Assembly: GCA_019637995.1 (NCBI GenBank)
Contig: JAHBUQ010000002.1
Span: 1,304,423-1,368,422 of the forward strand
Direction of reading: 5' to 3'
DNA from: Ignavibacteriota bacterium
GTDB taxonomy: Bacteria; Bacteroidota; Ignavibacteria; Kapaibacteriales; UBA2268
Length of the DNA: 64,000 bases
How positions within the stretch are numbered: position 1 is the first letter of the stretch; each line of letters opens with the position of its first letter. The position numbers and the translations under genes are program-made. Shown here one piece after another: positions 1 to 10,167 of the stretch. The notes below the pieces were generated by a model that saw only the letters and a list, made by a program, of their open reading frames with translations, was not told the origin of the DNA and searched no databases.

Positions 1-278
1 CTTTATCAAAAAACGAAAAAGTGTATGAATAATATTTCATAGTTTTATTGATTCTAATATTTCTAAAGTATTCTAATATAACATACTAATATACATTTCA
101 ATATAATAATAAGATTATATATATGTTAATTTTGAAATTGTCAGTTTTATTGATAAAAATTTGGGTATAAGACATTTTTTTTTTCACAAATTATTACTTT
201 GAAAAATAATTTTCATATATTTAAAAAAAAGTATTTATTTTTATCTTTTTGATTGTTACAAAAACGGTTTATTTATTT
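1..278. other. AT-rich leader before the first gene
   Basis: This stretch is very AT-rich with runs of T and A. I see no gene, RNA or convincing hairpin in it. It probably holds the promoter of the following gene, but I could not find a clean TAnnTTTG element. Confidence 0.3.
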
Positions 279-3200
279 ATGAAATATATTTATATCTTAT
301 TATTGGCATCATTTGTAAACTGTAGTCAGCTTATTGCTGATAACAAATCTGAAGACTCAAAATTGCCATCACTTAGTGGATTGAAAATGAGATGTATAGG
401 ACCAGCACTTACATCAGGAAGAATTGGCGATATTGCAGTTAATCCAAATAATAAATCTGAAATGTATATTGCAGTAGCTTCCGGCAATGTATTCAAAACC
501 ACAAACAAAGGTGTAACATTTACACCCATATTTGATAATTACGGCTCATATTCGATTGGTTGTGTTACATTAGACCCCAACAACCCTTCTGTTGTTTGGA
601 TTGGAACCGGAGAAAACAACAGTCAGAGAAGTGTCGGATGGGGCGATGGAATTTATAAATCAACAGATGGTGGAGATTCATTTAAAAAAATGGGTTTGGA
701 TAAATCTGAACACATCGGAAAAATCATTGTTGACCCGAATAATTCTAATGTTATTTATGTCGCTGCACAAGGTCCACTTTGGGGTCCGGGCGGCGACCGA
801 GGTCTGTTTAAATCCACTGATGGCGGAAAATCATGGGAGAAATCCCTCTTCATTTCTGATAATACAGGCGTTACTGATGTCGTAATTGACCCGCGTGACA
901 GCAAAACTTTGTATGCCGCTTCTTATCAAAGAAGACGTCATGTATGGACTTTACTCAATGGCGGACCTGAAGGAGCTGTTTATAAATCAACAGATGCAGG
1001 TACAACTTGGGAGAAAATAATGAGCGGTATGCCATCCGGCGATATTGGGAGAATTGGTCTGGCTATATCTCCAATTAATCCTGACTTCGTTTATGCTTTA
1101 GTAGAAGCGGAAGATGATAAAAGCGGATTTTTTAAATCCACAAACCGTGGAGCTAAATGGATAAAGCAAAGTTCTGTTAAGTCTGCCAGTCCACAATATT
1201 ATTCAGAAATATTTTGCGACCCTGTTGAGCTTGACAAAATATGGATGCCCGATACTTACACAAAAGTATCAGTGGATGGCGGAAAAAATTGGAAAAATGT
1301 TAGTCTCAAGCAACGACATGTAGATGACCACGCTATTTATATTGACCCCGATAATAATAATTATGTATTAATAGGCGGTGATGGCGGACTTTATGAATCC
1401 TATGACGGAGGTGAAAACTGGAGGTTTTTTGAAAACTTACCTGTTACACAGTTTTATAGAATTCAGGCAGATAATAGTGAGCCATTTTATAGTGTTTATG
1501 GTGGAACTCAGGATAACAATTCACTTGGTGCACCTGCCAGAACCCGCCATTCAGGGGGAATTTTAAACCAACACTGGATTTATCTTGTTGGTGGAGACGG
1601 TTATAAACCGCAAATAGATCCCAAAAACCCAAATATCATTTATGGACAGTGGCAATATGGCAATATCATAAGATATGATAAATTGAGTGGGGAGATTGCA
1701 GGTATTCAGCCACAACCTGAGAAAGATGAAGAACTAAGATGGAATTGGGATACACCACTCATAATTAGCCCACATAAGCCCGAGCGACTTTATGTCGCAG
1801 CTAATAAAGTTTTTATGAGCAACGACAGAGGGCACTCATGGACAAAAATCAGTGATGATTTGACAAGAAAAATTGACAGAGACCAACTCAAAGTAATGGA
1901 CAAGATATGGAGTCCTGAAGCTGTTGCCAAAAATCAATCTACCTCACTTTACGGTAATATTATATCTTTAGTAGAATCGCCTGTGAAAGAAGGTTTGCTC
2001 TATATTGGAACAGATGACGGACTTATTCAGGTAACTGATAATAATGGCAAATCATGGACAAAAATAGAATCATTCCCGGGAGTTCCTGCCAATACTTATG
2101 TTAGCGATATATACGCTTCAAGACACGACGAAAATGTTGTATATGCTTCATTCAACAACCATAAGGATGCTGATTTCAAACCATATATTCTGAAAAGCAA
2201 TGACAAAGGGAAAACCTGGTCATCAATATCTTCGGATTTACCGGATAATGGACCAATCTGGACTATAGAAGAAGATACTCAGGATGCAAATTTACTCTTT
2301 GCTGGTACTGAGTTTGGGCTCTTTTATACAAATAATTCCGGTAAAAAATGGACGCAGCTTAAAAGCGGGCTTCCAACAGTTGCTGTAAGAGATTTGGACA
2401 TTCAGGAACGCGAAACAGATTTGGTCATCGGAACTTTCGGCAGAGGTATTTATATCCTTGATGATTACAGTCCATTGAGATATTTAAATGATGAATTTAC
2501 TGAAAAAGATGCTTTTATTTTCCCGATAAAAGATGCATTAATGTATATTGAAGACCGATCTGAGAGCCGTAATAATGAAGGCTCAACCTTCTACAGAGGT
2601 GAAAATCATCCATTTGGAGCTGTATTTACTTATTATCTGAAAGATGTACCAAAAACTAAAAAACAAATCAGAAAAGAAGAGGAAAGTAAATTAAATAAAG
2701 AAGGTAAAATTCCTCCATATCCAACTTTTGAACAACTTAGAGAGGAAGATTTGGAAGAATCAGCATATTTGCTTTTTACAATCAGAAATGCTGAAAATAC
2801 TATTATCAGACGACTTAAACAAAGTCCTTCAGCAGGAATTAACAGGATTGTTTGGGATATGAAATATCCAAGTTCTTCATCAGTTATGGAGAAAACTGAC
2901 CCTAATAAGCATTCTTCTATGCCGGTTGTTCCGGGAAGATACTCAGTATCAATGGAATTGTACCATAATGGTCAGTTTAAAGAACTTCATCCTGCCGTTG
3001 AATTCAGATGCAAACCTCTCGAAAGCAGAACAATGCCGGCTCAGGATGTCGAATTTTTAGCTGAATTCCAGCAAAAAGTAAGCAGCTTAAGCTCAGCAGT
3101 ATCTGCATCAACCACTATAATCAAAGATATGCAAAGCAAATTGAAAGCGATAAAAAACGCTGTCAAAGCTACTCCTGAAGCAAAATTGGAATTGATTTCA

Positions 3201-3518
3201 AAAACTGATTTATTGATTTCTAAATTGAATGAATTGAACAAAGAACTCAATGGTGACGAATCTATTTCGAACCGTGCAGGAAATCAACCTCTAAGTATAT
3301 CCGGAAGGATTGGATATATTGTATTTACTATGTGGTACACTACTTCCTCTCCAACACAAACAAATATTGACAGCTATAAAATTGCTGATTCAGAATTTGA
3401 AAAGTTTATTTCAAAATTGAAATATATTTATGAAAATGATTACAAACAGCTACTTTCGGAACTTGACAACATCGGTGCTCCATGGACTCCTGACCGGTTT
3501 CCAAGCAGGAGAAGATAG
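279..3518 (+). CDS. Secreted BNR/Asp-box beta-propeller protein (VPS10/sortilin-like, glycosyl-hydrolase-like)
   Basis: About 1079 residues. The ATG at 279 is preferred over the TTG at 249 because it starts a normal signal peptide (MKYIYILLLASFV...). Roughly residues 40-720 hold about ten Asp-box motifs of the form KSTDGGxSW, for example KSTDGGKSW, KSTDAGTTW, ESYDGGENW and KSNDKGKTW. These cap the blades of sialidase/sortilin-type propellers. The C-terminal third contains AGINRIVWDM, a segment typical of the large 'VPS10 glycosyl hydrolase' proteins of Bacteroidota, followed by a helical region near residues 910-990. No T9SS sorting domain is visible, so it is probably periplasmic or exported another way. 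Catalytic activity cannot be inferred from Asp-boxes alone. It stands alone, about 140 bp upstream of a TonB receptor on the same strand. Confidence 0.85.
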   Translation: MKYIYILLLASFVNCSQLIADNKSEDSKLPSLSGLKMRCIGPALTSGRIGDIAVNPNNKSEMYIAVASGNVFKTTNKGVTFTPIFDNYGSYSIGCVTLDPNNPSVVWIGTGENNSQRSVGWGDGIYKSTDGGDSFKKMGLDKSEHIGKIIVDPNNSNVIYVAAQGPLWGPGGDRGLFKSTDGGKSWEKSLFISDNTGVTDVVIDPRDSKTLYAASYQRRRHVWTLLNGGPEGAVYKSTDAGTTWEKIMSGMPSGDIGRIGLAISPINPDFVYALVEAEDDKSGFFKSTNRGAKWIKQSSVKSASPQYYSEIFCDPVELDKIWMPDTYTKVSVDGGKNWKNVSLKQRHVDDHAIYIDPDNNNYVLIGGDGGLYESYDGGENWRFFENLPVTQFYRIQADNSEPFYSVYGGTQDNNSLGAPARTRHSGGILNQHWIYLVGGDGYKPQIDPKNPNIIYGQWQYGNIIRYDKLSGEIAGIQPQPEKDEELRWNWDTPLIISPHKPERLYVAANKVFMSNDRGHSWTKISDDLTRKIDRDQLKVMDKIWSPEAVAKNQSTSLYGNIISLVESPVKEGLLYIGTDDGLIQVTDNNGKSWTKIESFPGVPANTYVSDIYASRHDENVVYASFNNHKDADFKPYILKSNDKGKTWSSISSDLPDNGPIWTIEEDTQDANLLFAGTEFGLFYTNNSGKKWTQLKSGLPTVAVRDLDIQERETDLVIGTFGRGIYILDDYSPLRYLNDEFTEKDAFIFPIKDALMYIEDRSESRNNEGSTFYRGENHPFGAVFTYYLKDVPKTKKQIRKEEESKLNKEGKIPPYPTFEQLREEDLEESAYLLFTIRNAENTIIRRLKQSPSAGINRIVWDMKYPSSSSVMEKTDPNKHSSMPVVPGRYSVSMELYHNGQFKELHPAVEFRCKPLESRTMPAQDVEFLAEFQQKVSSLSSAVSASTTIIKDMQSKLKAIKNAVKATPEAKLELISKTDLLISKLNELNKELNGDESISNRAGNQPLSISGRIGYIVFTMWYTTSSPTQTNIDSYKIADSEFEKFISKLKYIYENDYKQLLSELDNIGAPWTPDRFPSRRR

Positions 3519-3614
3519 TTTTTGTAAAAAATAAAAACTTTTAAATAATATTTTAGAAAAAGAAAATTAATAGATAATTAACAGTTTATTTACTTAATGT
3601 TTTTATTCAAATGT

Positions 3615-3622
3615 TACTTTTG
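3615..3622 (+). promoter_or_regulatory. Putative -7 element (TACTTTTG)
   Basis: This exact TAnnTTTG match lies 39 nt before the ATG at 3662. The -33 region is poor (TTTA, 22 nt upstream). It overlaps the alternative upstream ATG at 3611, which argues that translation starts at 3662. Confidence 0.4.
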
Positions 3623-3661
3623 AATAAATTATTTTTTTTATTAACATTTTTAGGTGTTGGT

Positions 3662-6600
3662 ATGAAGTTTTTATTTACTATTTTACTTGTGCTGGTAATA
3701 GCAGGCTCAACTGCATTAGCACAAGGTGTAACTACAGGTTCAATAACCGGTCGTGTAACTGATGATGGCAATATGCCACTGAAAAGTGCAACAGTTACAG
3801 CTCTTCACGTTCCATCGGGAACAACTTACGGCGCAATTACACGTGCTGACGGTCGCTATACTATACTTGGTATGAGAGTAGGCGGACCATACAGGGTTGT
3901 TGCCTCGTTTCTTGGATATGCCAAGAAACAATATGAAAATATAAGTGTTACACTTGGACAGACAAATGAACTTGATTTCAAATTGATTGAATCAAGAATT
4001 CAAACTCAAGATGTTATTGTTTACGGCAAATCGGATGCTGTATTCAATTCAGACAGAACAGGTGCTGCAACATCAGTATCGAGCGATGCGATTGATGCAC
4101 TTCCTACTATTAATCGTACAATTGGCGATTTTACAAGATTAACTCCACAGTCACGCGGAAATAGTTTTGCTGGTCAGGATAACAGATTGAATAATATTAC
4201 TGTTGACGGCTCTTACTTTAATAACTCTTTTGGCCTTGGTGGCCAACCCGGTGAAAGAACAAATGTTGCACCAATATCAATTGATGCGATTGAGCAGATT
4301 CAGGTAAATATCGCTCCTTATGATGTACGTCAGGGTAATTTTGTTGGTGCCGGTGTAAATATGGTTACAAAGAGCGGTACAAACGAATATTCAGGCTCAG
4401 TCTATTTCCAGAACAGAACTGATGCTCTTGTTGGTACAAAAATCGGCGAAAGAGATTTTGACCCGGGTACTTTCGGTTTCAATATGATTGGCGGAAGACT
4501 TGGCGGTCCGATTATCAAAAATAAATTATTCTTCTTTGCAAATTTTGAGTGGGAAGATGATGTACGTCCCGGTACAAATTACAAAGCTAATGATGGCACT
4601 CAGGAAGCAGGTGGTAATGTTACAAGAGTTTTAAGAAGCGATTTAGACCAATTAAGTAGCTTTTTAAAACAAAATTTCGGTTACGAAACAGGAGCTTATG
4701 AAGGATATGATTTTGGTACACCTGCTCTTAGATTTATCTTAAGATTAGATTATAACTTAGATGAGAAAAACAAATTTTCATTGAGATATAATCACTTGAA
4801 TTCAAAATCTGACATATTGTTATCAAACTCATCATCTCTTGGATTCGGTACAAGAAGAACAACTATAAATTCACTTAATTTCCAGAATTCAAACTATGCA
4901 ATATTGGAAAATATCCGTTCTATCATTGGTGAGTGGAACAGCGTTGTTAACGATAATATGACAAATAATCTTATCGTAGGTTACAGATTCCACGATGAAA
5001 GCCGTGAAGCTCCTGGTTCTCTGTTCCCATTTGTTGATATTTTGGATGGTAGTCAGGTTTATACTTCATTCGGCACCGAACCATTCACACCAAGCAATGA
5101 GTTAAGATACTCAAGTTTCCAGATTCAAAACAACTTTAACTGGTTTCTTAAAGACCATACTCTGCTCTTTGGTTTTTCTTATGAAAGATATGAATCAGAA
5201 AATATCTTCTTCCCAGGTTCACAAAGTGCTTATGTATATAATTCACTTGAAGATTTCTACACAGATGCTAATGACTATTTAGCAAATCCAAACCGTACAA
5301 CTTCACCTGTAAATCTTCGTAGATTCCAGTACAGATATTCAAATATTCCCGGACAGGACAAGCCGGTTCAGCCACTCAAAGTGAATTATATGGGCTTTTA
5401 TGTTCAGGATGAATGGACAGTGCTTAATAATTTCAGACTAACCGGTGGTATTCGTGTTGATATTCCTATGTTTGAAGAAACAGGATTTAGAAATGAAGCA
5501 GCCGAACAACTTGTTTTCAAAGATGAAGCAGGAAATAATGTACAATACAGAACTGACAAACTTCCTGAAGCAGCACCTTTGATTTCACCTCGTTTAGGTT
5601 TCAACTGGGATTTGATGGGAGATAAAACTACTCAGTTGCGTGGCGGTACAGGCGTTTTCACAGGTCAACCTGCATTTGTATGGATATCAAACCAAATAGG
5701 TAATAACGGTGTAATGACCGGTTTCGAAAGATTAGACGGAACTGATGCAAATCCAGTAAACAATCGTCCTTTTAACCCAAATCCTGATGCTTACAAGCCC
5801 GCCAGTGTTACAGGCGAACCTGCATCAAGATATGAACTTGCTCTTACTGATGAAAACTTTAAATTTCCACAGGTCTGGAGAACTAATTTCGCAGTTGACC
5901 AGAGAATGCCTTGGGATGTAATTGGTACAGCTGAATTTATTTATACTCAGGATGTTAACGGCGTTTATTACATAAATGCAAACTTATCTGACCCAAGTTC
6001 AAATTATGCCGGTCCTGACAATCGCGAGAGATGGACTTCCGGCAATCGTATTCATTCTAATATTGACAATGCTGTTGTTCTTAAAAATCAGGATATCGGA
6101 TATTCATGGAATATAGCTGCCTCATTGGAAAAAAGCTTTGAAAAAGGTCTTTATGCAAAAGTAGGTTATGCTTATGGTGTAGCAAAGAATACTGTTGACC
6201 CTGGTTCTATAGCATTCGGCTCATGGAATAACAATCAACACTCAGGAAACCCGAATAATCCGGGACTTGGCTATTCAGCTTATACACCTGACCATAGATA
6301 TTTTGCGGCTATGTCTTATAAACTTGACTACTTTAATGTTGGCTCCACAACACTTTCTTTATTCCTCGATGCCTATACAGGTGGCAGACAAAGCTATGTA
6401 TTTGCAGGCGACTTCAATGGTGATGGTGGTACAAGCAATGACCTGATTTATGTTCCTAAAGACCAGTCAGAAATGAATTTCCAGGAATATACTGCAAGTG
6501 GTGTTACTTTCACTGCCGCAGAGCAAGCAAATGCTTGGGAAGCATACATTAATCAGGACGACTATTTAAGTTCGAGACGTGGTCAGTATGCTGAAAGAAA

Positions 6601-6922
6601 TGGAGTGAAACTTCCTATGGTTACAAGACTTGATTTAAGCCTAAGCCAGGAAATTTACGGTGAAATTTTTGGCAAAAGAAATGGTATAATTCTAAGACTT
6701 GACTTATTTAACTTTACAAATATGCTAAATCCTGATTGGGGTGTAAGACAAGTATTAGAAAATAATCAACCGTTACTATCACAAACTGCACTACCTGATG
6801 GAACTCCACAGTACAGACTCAGAAGAATTAATAATGAATGGATAAAAAATTCATTTATAAACGGCAACTCCATTTTCGATGTTTGGCGTATGCAATTTAC
6901 CATAAGGTATATGTTTAATTAA
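3662..6922 (+). CDS. Oar-like TonB-dependent outer-membrane receptor
   Basis: About 1086 residues. The ATG at 3662 gives a clean signal peptide ending near STALAQ; an in-frame ATG at 3611 would add a second hydrophobic stretch and overlap the putative promoter. After cleavage comes a carboxypeptidase-regulatory-like Ig domain (GSITGRVTDDGNMPLKSA to about residue 100). A plug domain follows, with the characteristic 'IEQIQVNIAPYDVRQGNFVGAGVNMVTKSG'-type region, split here as IEQIQVN / YDVRQG / VNMVTKSG. The rest is a long beta-barrel. This architecture matches the Oar/CarboxypepD_reg TonB receptors common in Bacteroidota, which take up large substrates or are of unknown specificity. A paralogue lies at 52361-55585. 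No SusD partner is adjacent, so the substrate is unknown. A rho-independent terminator follows. Confidence 0.88.
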   Translation: MKFLFTILLVLVIAGSTALAQGVTTGSITGRVTDDGNMPLKSATVTALHVPSGTTYGAITRADGRYTILGMRVGGPYRVVASFLGYAKKQYENISVTLGQTNELDFKLIESRIQTQDVIVYGKSDAVFNSDRTGAATSVSSDAIDALPTINRTIGDFTRLTPQSRGNSFAGQDNRLNNITVDGSYFNNSFGLGGQPGERTNVAPISIDAIEQIQVNIAPYDVRQGNFVGAGVNMVTKSGTNEYSGSVYFQNRTDALVGTKIGERDFDPGTFGFNMIGGRLGGPIIKNKLFFFANFEWEDDVRPGTNYKANDGTQEAGGNVTRVLRSDLDQLSSFLKQNFGYETGAYEGYDFGTPALRFILRLDYNLDEKNKFSLRYNHLNSKSDILLSNSSSLGFGTRRTTINSLNFQNSNYAILENIRSIIGEWNSVVNDNMTNNLIVGYRFHDESREAPGSLFPFVDILDGSQVYTSFGTEPFTPSNELRYSSFQIQNNFNWFLKDHTLLFGFSYERYESENIFFPGSQSAYVYNSLEDFYTDANDYLANPNRTTSPVNLRRFQYRYSNIPGQDKPVQPLKVNYMGFYVQDEWTVLNNFRLTGGIRVDIPMFEETGFRNEAAEQLVFKDEAGNNVQYRTDKLPEAAPLISPRLGFNWDLMGDKTTQLRGGTGVFTGQPAFVWISNQIGNNGVMTGFERLDGTDANPVNNRPFNPNPDAYKPASVTGEPASRYELALTDENFKFPQVWRTNFAVDQRMPWDVIGTAEFIYTQDVNGVYYINANLSDPSSNYAGPDNRERWTSGNRIHSNIDNAVVLKNQDIGYSWNIAASLEKSFEKGLYAKVGYAYGVAKNTVDPGSIAFGSWNNNQHSGNPNNPGLGYSAYTPDHRYFAAMSYKLDYFNVGSTTLSLFLDAYTGGRQSYVFAGDFNGDGGTSNDLIYVPKDQSEMNFQEYTASGVTFTAAEQANAWEAYINQDDYLSSRRGQYAERNGVKLPMVTRLDLSLSQEIYGEIFGKRNGIILRLDLFNFTNMLNPDWGVRQVLENNQPLLSQTALPDGTPQYRLRRINNEWIKNSFINGNSIFDVWRMQFTIRYMFN

Positions 6923-6948
6923 ACAATATATGCTTTACCATTCAAAAT

Positions 6949-6978
6949 AAGCCGGCTTCAAAAAGTCGGCTTTTTTTT
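6949..6978 (+). terminator. Rho-independent terminator after the TonB receptor
   Basis: AAGCCGG and TCGGCTT form a short GC-rich stem, followed directly by eight T residues. It lies about 27 nt after the stop codon at 6922. Confidence 0.8.
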
Positions 6979-7019
6979 ATTTTTGGAATTAAAATATCAA
7001 TTCAGTTCATTCCGTCAAT

Positions 7020-7400
7020 ATGTTAAATTTGTTTAAATATTATAAATTAATGAAAATAAAAAGTATAATATCGGTTTACTTCCTTATTCTGATTATCACA
7101 CTAAATCTGATAATTTATTCAATTAGCATAAGCGAGATTGATAACGAATCACATCATAAAGTTGATAATATATCAGATATTTATATTATTTTATATAATT
7201 ATAATCTTAATAAATTAAATAATGATAACATCAGATATTTATCTAATAACTCAATATTCTTTAAATCACTACTTAGATTAAAACATTTCACAAATCTAAA
7301 GTATTCGCATTACTTAAAATCTGATAATTTCAAAACAAGCGATATTTTTAGCAATATTTACAGTCAAAATTTAAATTTTCCTTACAAAACCTTCTTCTAA
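7020..7400 (+). CDS. Possible small membrane-anchored protein, AT-rich
   Basis: An open frame of 126 codons (116 if started at the ATG at 7050). The predicted protein opens with a hydrophobic segment (ISVYFLILIITLNLIIYSI), then a polar tail very rich in Asn, Ile, Leu, Tyr and Ser. No Shine-Dalgarno site is visible before either ATG. I recognise no domain, and the extreme AT bias could produce such a composition by chance. It lies between the receptor terminator and a convincing 39-residue membrane gene. It could be a real small secreted or membrane protein, or a spurious ORF. Confidence 0.35.
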   Translation: MLNLFKYYKLMKIKSIISVYFLILIITLNLIIYSISISEIDNESHHKVDNISDIYIILYNYNLNKLNNDNIRYLSNNSIFFKSLLRLKHFTNLKYSHYLKSDNFKTSDIFSNIYSQNLNFPYKTFF

Positions 7401-7482
7401 CATTTTCTCCTGAATACATTTAATTTTTGGGGTAGTTTGTTTTTTGCCCTGTATTTAATAACCAATTTTCATGGAGAATAAA

Positions 7483-7602
7483 ATGGATTCTAAATTGATT
7501 GGAATGAGCATTGTTATGATTCTAATGGTAGTTGTACCAATAGCGGCTATAATCATGATTCAGAAAAGAAATGATAAGAAAGAAAAAATGTTGAGTAAAT
7601 AA
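7483..7602 (+). CDS. 39-residue single-span membrane protein
   Basis: This ORF starts at the ATG at 7483, with GGAG at 7473-7476 and a 6-nt spacer. It encodes MDSKLIGMSIV..., a single hydrophobic helix of about 20 residues (including VMILMVVVPIAAIIMI), then a basic tail QKRNDKKEKMLSK. It is followed within 50 nt by a strong bidirectional hairpin terminator. The ribosome site, membrane helix with positive-inside tail, and terminator together support a real gene. The function is unknown. An in-frame ATG at 7471 is less likely because it overlaps the GGAG site. Confidence 0.6.
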   Translation: MDSKLIGMSIVMILMVVVPIAAIIMIQKRNDKKEKMLSK

Positions 7603-7643
7603 ATTCAGCAATTTGAGCTCAGCTATTTTTTTAAAAAAATTAA

Positions 7644-7681
7644 GCCCCTGGCAGATGTGTAGATTTGCGAGGGGCATTTTT
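7644..7681. terminator. Bidirectional terminator
   Basis: GCCCCT (7644-7649) pairs with AGGGGC (7670-7675). On the plus strand the hairpin is followed by ATTTTTAT; on the minus strand by TTAATTTTTTT. It serves the small plus-strand gene ending at 7602 and the minus-strand isocitrate dehydrogenase gene ending at 7693. Confidence 0.65.
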
Positions 7682-7692
7682 ATATGCTAATA

Positions 7693-9921
7693 TTATAAAC
7701 TATCAATTATATTATTGAATGTCTTGCTTGGTTTCATTATAGCTGTTGTCTTTTCAAAATCATGCATATAATAACCGCCCAATTCAACAGGCTGTCCCTG
7801 AGCTTCGATAAGTTCTGCAGTTATTTTCGCTTCATTTTCAGTTAAAGAATTATTAATCTCAGTGAATCTGCTTTTAAGTTCAGAATCTTCATTCTGCTGC
7901 GCTAATTCTTTTGCCCAATATAAAGCCAAATAGAAGGAACTGCCACGGTTGTCAAGCTCCTTAACCTTACGTGATGGCAACTTGCCATTTTCGAGATAAA
8001 CACCAATAGCTGTATCGAGAGTTTCGGCTAAAATTTTAACTTTCTTATCATTTGTCTTTTCATAAGCCAGTTCAAGCGAAGGCACAAGAGCACAATATTC
8101 ACCTAAAGAATCCCATCTGAGGTGATTTTCTTTAACAAGCTGCTGAACATGCTTAGGAGCTGATCCACCTGCGCCTGTTTCAAAAAGACCACCACCATTT
8201 AAAAGTGGTACTATTGAAAGCATTCTTGCAGACGTTCCAAGCTCAAGAATCGGGAATAAATCTGTCAGATAATCTCTGAGAACGTTACCTGTAACTGATA
8301 TAGTATCTTGACCTTTTCTTGTTCTTTCGAGTGAGAATTTCATTGCGTCAACAGGCTTCATAATACGAATATCAAGCGAATTTGTATCGTACTCCGGAAG
8401 GTAGGAATTTACTTTTTTTATAATTTCTCTATCGTGAGCTCTGTTTTCATCCAGCCAGAAAATAGCAGGAGCCTGAGCAGCACGCGCTCTTCTAACTGCT
8501 AAACCAACCCAATCTTTTATTGGCAGGTCTTTAGTCTGGCACATTCTGAAAATATCGCCTTTTTCCACAATTTGCTCTAACAGTATGTTACCGGCGGAAC
8601 TAACAATTCTGATTGTCCCGCTTTCTGTCGCTTCGAATGTTTTATCGTGTGAGCCGTATTCTTCAGCTTTCTGAGCCATAAGCCCGACATTCGAAACCGC
8701 ACCCATTGTAGAAGGGTCAAACTGCCCATTTACTTTTGCATCTTCGATGATTGCTTCATACATTGTAGCGTAACTTCTATCGGGTATCATCGAAATACAA
8801 TCCTGAAGTTCATCGTTAGCATTCCACATTTTGCCACCATCTCGTACAACATTAGGCATTGAAGCATCTACAATTATGTTATTAGGAACATGTAGATTAG
8901 TAATACCGTATCTTGAATCAACCATTGCAAGGGGCGGCTGATTTTCATATACTTTAGCAATATCGGCTTCAATTTCTGCTTTTTTATTAGCAGGTAGCCT
9001 GTCTAATTTTTCTATCACATCAGCCAGCCCGTTATTTAAATTTGCACCGATTTCCTTTAATGAATCAGAATGTTTATCAAGTGCTTCTTTATAATAAACA
9101 GACACAGCATGACCAAACATTATAGGGTCTGAAATTTTCATCATTGTAGCTTTTAAGTGCAAAGACAGAAGAACTCCATCTTTACGAGCTTCTTCAATTT
9201 GCTTGGAGTAAAACTCACGAAGGGATTTTACATTCATTACAGCACAATCAATTATTTCTCCAGCGAGCAAAGAAACTTTTGGTTTTAATACTTTTACGTC
9301 ACCATTTGGATTTACAAATTCAATTCTTATATCATCAGCATTACTCATAGTCATTGACTTTTCAGAGCCATAAAAATCACCAGACTTCATATAAGCAACT
9401 TTAGACTTAGAGCCTTCCGTGGGCCAAGGCTTCATCATTCTATGAGGAAATTTTTGAGCAAATTTCTTGACTGATGCAGCTGCTCTTCTGTCAGAATTAC
9501 CTTCTCTGAGAACAGGGTTTACTGCAGAACCAAGACATTTTGCAAATCTTTCCTGCAATATTCTTTCTTCATCATTTTTTGGCTCTTCAGGATAATCGGG
9601 AATTTTATATCCTTTTTGCTGCAATTCCTTTATAGTTGCTTGCAATTGCGGAATTGAAGCACTGATATTTGGCAATTTAATGATATTTGCATCAGGTTGC
9701 TTAACAATTTCACCAAGCTGGCTCAGGTAATCAGGAATTCTCTGTTCATCAGTAAGATTATCAGGGAAATTGGCTATAACTCTTCCGGCAAGTGAAATAT
9801 CCCGCGTTTCGATATCTATTGCTGTTCCTTTTGTAAAACTTTGCACAATTGGGAGCAGACAATAAGATGCAAGCTCGGGAGCTTCGTCAATTTTAGTCCA
9901 GATTATTTTGTAATTTGACAT
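7693..9921 (-). CDS. icd: Monomeric NADP-dependent isocitrate dehydrogenase
   Basis: At 742 residues it has the normal size of the monomeric IDH family (EC 1.1.1.42), and it is collinear from end to end. It begins [20 protein letters not shown] and contains the family blocks [15 protein letters not shown], near residue 138, and [13 protein letters not shown]. The enzyme oxidatively decarboxylates isocitrate to 2-oxoglutarate with NADP+ in the cytoplasm. It is unrelated in sequence to the usual dimeric Icd. It stands alone, read divergently from the lipoprotein gene at 10168. A TATTTTTG element lies on its strand at 9965-9972. Identification is by whole-length family resemblance and is secure. 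Confidence 0.95.
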   Translation of the reverse strand: MSNYKIIWTKIDEAPELASYCLLPIVQSFTKGTAIDIETRDISLAGRVIANFPDNLTDEQRIPDYLSQLGEIVKQPDANIIKLPNISASIPQLQATIKELQQKGYKIPDYPEEPKNDEERILQERFAKCLGSAVNPVLREGNSDRRAAASVKKFAQKFPHRMMKPWPTEGSKSKVAYMKSGDFYGSEKSMTMSNADDIRIEFVNPNGDVKVLKPKVSLLAGEIIDCAVMNVKSLREFYSKQIEEARKDGVLLSLHLKATMMKISDPIMFGHAVSVYYKEALDKHSDSLKEIGANLNNGLADVIEKLDRLPANKKAEIEADIAKVYENQPPLAMVDSRYGITNLHVPNNIIVDASMPNVVRDGGKMWNANDELQDCISMIPDRSYATMYEAIIEDAKVNGQFDPSTMGAVSNVGLMAQKAEEYGSHDKTFEATESGTIRIVSSAGNILLEQIVEKGDIFRMCQTKDLPIKDWVGLAVRRARAAQAPAIFWLDENRAHDREIIKKVNSYLPEYDTNSLDIRIMKPVDAMKFSLERTRKGQDTISVTGNVLRDYLTDLFPILELGTSARMLSIVPLLNGGGLFETGAGGSAPKHVQQLVKENHLRWDSLGEYCALVPSLELAYEKTNDKKVKILAETLDTAIGVYLENGKLPSRKVKELDNRGSSFYLALYWAKELAQQNEDSELKSRFTEINNSLTENEAKITAELIEAQGQPVELGGYYMHDFEKTTAIMKPSKTFNNIIDSL

Positions 9922-9964
9922 TTGTAAACCTATGATAAGTATTAAAATATTTAGTTTTAAAATT

Positions 9965-9972
9965 CAAAAATA
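9965..9972 (-). promoter_or_regulatory. Putative -7 element for icd (TATTTTTG on minus strand)
   Basis: This exact TAnnTTTG match lies 43 nt before the icd start codon. A weak ATTG lies about 17 nt further upstream on the same strand. Confidence 0.35.
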
Positions 9973-10167
9973 ACTAATTACAAATTTAACAATCTTTGCT
10001 GACATAAACAAATTTATAGGTATATATTTAATTATGATTATATGTATAAATATGTCATCTCATTAAACGATTGTGAATTTAAAATTAATTTATGCTCACC
10101 AATGTGATTTTTTTCATTCTTGTGTGTCATAGTAATATAATTCATTCAATTATTAACCGGAGTTTTT

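Noticed and set aside
279..3518. Sialidase
   Set aside because: Asp-boxes are structural and occur in many propellers; no catalytic Arg triad, Tyr or Asp could be confirmed.
7644..7681. Small RNA gene
   Set aside because: The single hairpin with T-rich flanks between converging genes is fully explained as a terminator.
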